Shown here piece after piece: positions 5,399 to 7,112 of a stretch of DNA of 7,112 bases (within the stretch, counting starts at the first letter, position 1; every line of letters starts with the position of its first letter). The notes beneath the pieces are model-generated. The model was given only the letters and a program-made list of their open reading frames with translations. It searched no databases and had not been told where the DNA came from. A program made the translations under genes and the position numbers. Source of the stretch: Methanimicrococcus sp. (lineage in GTDB: Archaea; Halobacteriota; Methanosarcinia; Methanosarcinales; Methanosarcinaceae); contig WRDC01000074.1 of NCBI GenBank assembly GCA_009783635.1, positions 1 through 7,112 of the forward strand, written 5' to 3'.

Positions 5399-6778
5399 TT
5401 ACCGAAAGCCCAAAAAATAAAGCATGACCGGAAAGAGAATGACGCCCATGAGATGGGATTTCCGGACGCCGAGAAAAACCGGCAGAAATCCGATAAAAAC
5501 GGATGCCAGAAATAAGACAAAGCCGTAAGAGCCGGTCATCAGGAAAGTCAGCGATGACAAAAAAACCAATATGAAAGCGGAGAGATACTTATAATTGATT
5601 TTTTGCAAAAGTTTCGGAATCCGCCGGCCGGCTTGAAGGGTTGAAAAATAAGACAGAAAACCGGTCAGAAAAACAACCGCGTAAAAAAGGAAAAACAGGT
5701 CAAGAGATACGTCGTGAATGCCGGCGTTTGAAAGGATGCCGCGAATAGAAACGACTGCTCCGCTTCTGGATTTTCCGAGAATGAAAAAAGCGAGCAGACC
5801 GAAAACCGCATTAGCTGTACTGATTGCGGAAACAGAAACAATGAATTCTTTAGCGTTTGTTTCTTCAATGGCCGCTGAATCAAATCCTTCAACTTTTGTT
5901 TCACCGGCAGATTCGGCCTTGTCATTGGTGAAGTTGACCGGATACGGTTTTCCGGTGAATATGCCGGCCAATATCGCGGCGACTGAGGAGGAAATTCCGG
6001 GGATCCACGAGACAAAAGCGCCGGCGGCTGTTCCGATAATTGTATTTCGTATCAAAAGAGAAGACGGAAATGAATCACCTTTCTCCCGAACGTTCGGGAT
6101 TTCGGAATCCGTCAAAAGACTGATAATAATTTGAGGAATGCCGAAAAGGCCGCTGAGAAGCGGCATCAAAACGGAAGTTTCGGAAAAAACCGATACCGGA
6201 TTTAGCGAGTTGTCCAATCCGAAAGCCAAAAGGCCGAGAAAACCCGCGGCCAAAAAGACAAACGTTGCCCGCAGAATGGAAGGCAACTCTTTTTCGGAAA
6301 GCAGAATAATGAGCGAAAGGGTCAGTAAAAACCATCCCATATGCGGCTCCAGAACCGGATAGAACCGGTGTAAAAATAATGCCATCGGAATCATGAGAAT
6401 CGGAGAAATCAAAATAGACCCGATGCTTCCGAGCGCCGACAGCCGGACCGCCGAATAGCCTTCGCCGGCCAGCAGCAGACGATGCCCCGGCAAAACGGCA
6501 AGCGCCGTGTCTTCCCCCGGAGCTCCGAGGAAAATGGCGGGAATGATATTATGAAAAGTATGGGAAACGGCGCAGGACAGAATGATGACGCAAATCAGGA
6601 CGGGCGTCAGGCCGGTGAGATAAAGAAGGGCGGCGCTTCCGGCTAAAACGGCGGCAATGTTATTCGTATGAATTCCGGGCACCATGCCGGTGAACAAACC
6701 GAAAATCCAGCCGGCAATGACACAGCCGAAAAATAAAACCGCGGGGTTTAGGAGCGCCGGAAAGAAATCGGAAATCAT
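5399..6778 (-). CDS. TctA-family (DUF112-type) multi-pass membrane protein
   Basis: A 459-residue, strongly hydrophobic protein with roughly ten membrane segments, resembling the large permease subunit TctA of tripartite tricarboxylate transporters and its stand-alone archaeal relatives. Family hallmarks are present twice, as expected for its internal duplication: GMVPGIHTNNIAAVLAG (residues about 31-47) and SWIPGISSSVAAILAG (about 257-272). LGAPGEDTALAVLPGHRLL (about 84-102) corresponds to the PG...GY region of TctA. A charged loop near 281-315, rich in Glu, Asp and Lys, separates the later helices. No TctB or periplasmic TctC gene is in the window, so the substrate and mechanism are unknown. 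The ATG at 6778 is preferred; an in-frame TTG at 6808 would add ten residues (ISFFLFFNG and the start). Neither has a convincing Shine-Dalgarno. It is divergent from the tRNA thiolase gene and convergent with pcn. Confidence 0.85.
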   Translation of the reverse strand: MISDFFPALLNPAVLFFGCVIAGWIFGLFTGMVPGIHTNNIAAVLAGSAALLYLTGLTPVLICVIILSCAVSHTFHNIIPAIFLGAPGEDTALAVLPGHRLLLAGEGYSAVRLSALGSIGSILISPILMIPMALFLHRFYPVLEPHMGWFLLTLSLIILLSEKELPSILRATFVFLAAGFLGLLAFGLDNSLNPVSVFSETSVLMPLLSGLFGIPQIIISLLTDSEIPNVREKGDSFPSSLLIRNTIIGTAAGAFVSWIPGISSSVAAILAGIFTGKPYPVNFTNDKAESAGETKVEGFDSAAIEETNAKEFIVSVSAISTANAVFGLLAFFILGKSRSGAVVSIRGILSNAGIHDVSLDLFFLFYAVVFLTGFLSYFSTLQAGRRIPKLLQKINYKYLSAFILVFLSSLTFLMTGSYGFVLFLASVFIGFLPVFLGVRKSHLMGVILFPVMLYFLGFR

Positions 6779-6828
6779 GCCGTTGAAGAAAAGGAAAAAG
6801 GATATCAAACCGCCGAAATTTCCAAAAA

Positions 6829-6841
6829 CATAAAGTTTAAA
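6829..6841 (-). promoter_or_regulatory. Candidate TATA region of the TctA-family gene
   Basis: The minus strand reads TTTAAACTTTATG here, the most TATA-like stretch upstream of the gene. A transcript would start near 6805, leaving a short leader before the ATG at 6778, which favours that ATG over the TTG at 6808. Inferred from spacing only. Confidence 0.35.
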
Positions 6842-6882
6842 TGAGAAAGGGCTCGTTTTTCAAGCATTAAAACCGCAAATTC

Positions 6883-6934
6883 AAACGGGACAGATAAACG
6901 GGACAGATAAACGGGACAGATAAACAGGACAGAT
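6883..6934 (+). repeat. Four tandem 13-bp repeats abutting the tRNA thiolase start codon
   Basis: The unit AAACGGGACAGAT is repeated exactly at 6883, 6896 and 6909; the fourth copy (6922-6934) has A in place of the first G. The array ends one base before the ATG at 6936. In the last unit the change creates AGGA (6926-6929), 6 nt from the ATG, which can serve as a Shine-Dalgarno. Slippage in the array would change promoter-to-start distance in steps of 13 bp. Confidence 0.95.
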
Positions 6935-6935
6935 T

Positions 6936-7112
6936 ATGACAATAAAATGCAGGAAATGCAGTACGCCGTCAATTATTTACCAGCCGTACTCCGGCCTTCA
7001 CTTATGCAAAAAACATTTTTTTGAAGATGTGGAACGCAAAGCGAAGCTCACCATGCGCCAGCGCTATCCCGTCAAAAAAAACGATGTCATCGCGGTTGCG
7101 TTTTCCGGCGGC
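6936..7112 (+). CDS. ncsA: tRNA 2-thiolation protein (NcsA/TtuA/Ctu1 type), N-terminal part
   Basis: The 59 visible residues match the start of the archaeal PP-loop ATPases that thiolate U34 (NcsA/Ctu1) or U54 (TtuA) of tRNA. An N-terminal zinc finger is formed by C5-R-K-C8 and C24-K-K-H27, followed by the amphipathic segment ERKAKLTMRQRYPVKKNDVIAVA split across the domain boundary, and then FSGG at residues 56-59, the beginning of the PP-loop SGGxDS that binds ATP. The frame is open to the window edge; the full protein should be about 300 residues with a catalytic cysteine pair and a C-terminal zinc finger out of view. The ATG is supported by AGGA 6 nt upstream and by homologue N-termini. 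NcsA versus TtuA subgroup cannot be decided from this part. Confidence 0.85.
   Translation, partial: MTIKCRKCSTPSIIYQPYSGLHLCKKHFFEDVERKAKLTMRQRYPVKKNDVIAVAFSGG

Noticed and set aside
5096..5515. Plus-strand Phe/Ser- and Phe/Arg-rich ORFs (three overlapping frames)
   Set aside because: All arise from the 21-bp pyrimidine-rich repeat and part of the TctA-family gene; none has a supported start or a plausible fold.
5718..6362. Plus-strand ORFs opposite the TctA-family gene
   Set aside because: The minus strand shows a coherent membrane protein with duplicated PGI motifs; these are shadows.

Overview
The window looks like chromosomal DNA of a methylotrophic methanogenic archaeon of the Methanosarcinaceae. 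The evidence is a set of methylamine methyltransferase genes, one with an in-frame amber codon where pyrrolysine is expected, next to archaeal information-processing genes (TFS, PCNA) and an archaeal-type tRNA 2-thiolation gene. Coding DNA is moderately GC-rich and intergenic DNA is AT-rich with TATA-like boxes. A Methanimicrococcus-like relative is possible, but that is a guess from overall resemblance.

Layout: (1) 1-3126, minus strand, read right to left: mtbC (dimethylamine corrinoid protein), mtbB (dimethylamine methyltransferase, amber/Pyl codon at 1393-1395), a 370-bp gap with a strong hairpin and a tandem repeat array, then the N-terminal 227 codons of mttB (trimethylamine methyltransferase), cut by the left edge. 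(2) 3127-3785: a 660-bp divergent intergenic region holding the mtbC promoter and leader, a GC-rich structured patch, and the upstream region of tfs. (3) Plus strand: tfs (transcript-cleavage factor) at 3786-4097, a 206-bp gap with palindromes, and pcn (sliding clamp) at 4304-5041. (4) Minus strand, convergent with pcn: a stand-alone TctA-family membrane protein (5399-6778), followed downstream by a small Lys/Glu/Pro-rich ORF built on seven perfectly phased 21-bp repeats. (5) Plus strand at the right edge: the first 59 codons of an NcsA/TtuA/Ctu1-type tRNA thiolase, preceded by four 13-bp tandem repeats that stop one base before its start codon.

In the methylamine module, MttB and MtbB move methyl groups from tri- and dimethylamine to the Co(I) corrinoid of cognate proteins (MttC, not in the window, and MtbC); the methyl-corrinoid is then used by MtbA (not in the window) to make methyl-coenzyme M. 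The other genes are unrelated housekeeping or transport functions. No mobile element, CRISPR array, rRNA or tRNA was seen. I see no clear undescribed multi-gene system. The least explained items are the mtbC leader with competing hairpins, the tandem repeats before mttB, the GC-rich patch at 3470-3590, the KKPEEK repeat ORF, and the 13-bp array abutting the tRNA thiolase start.
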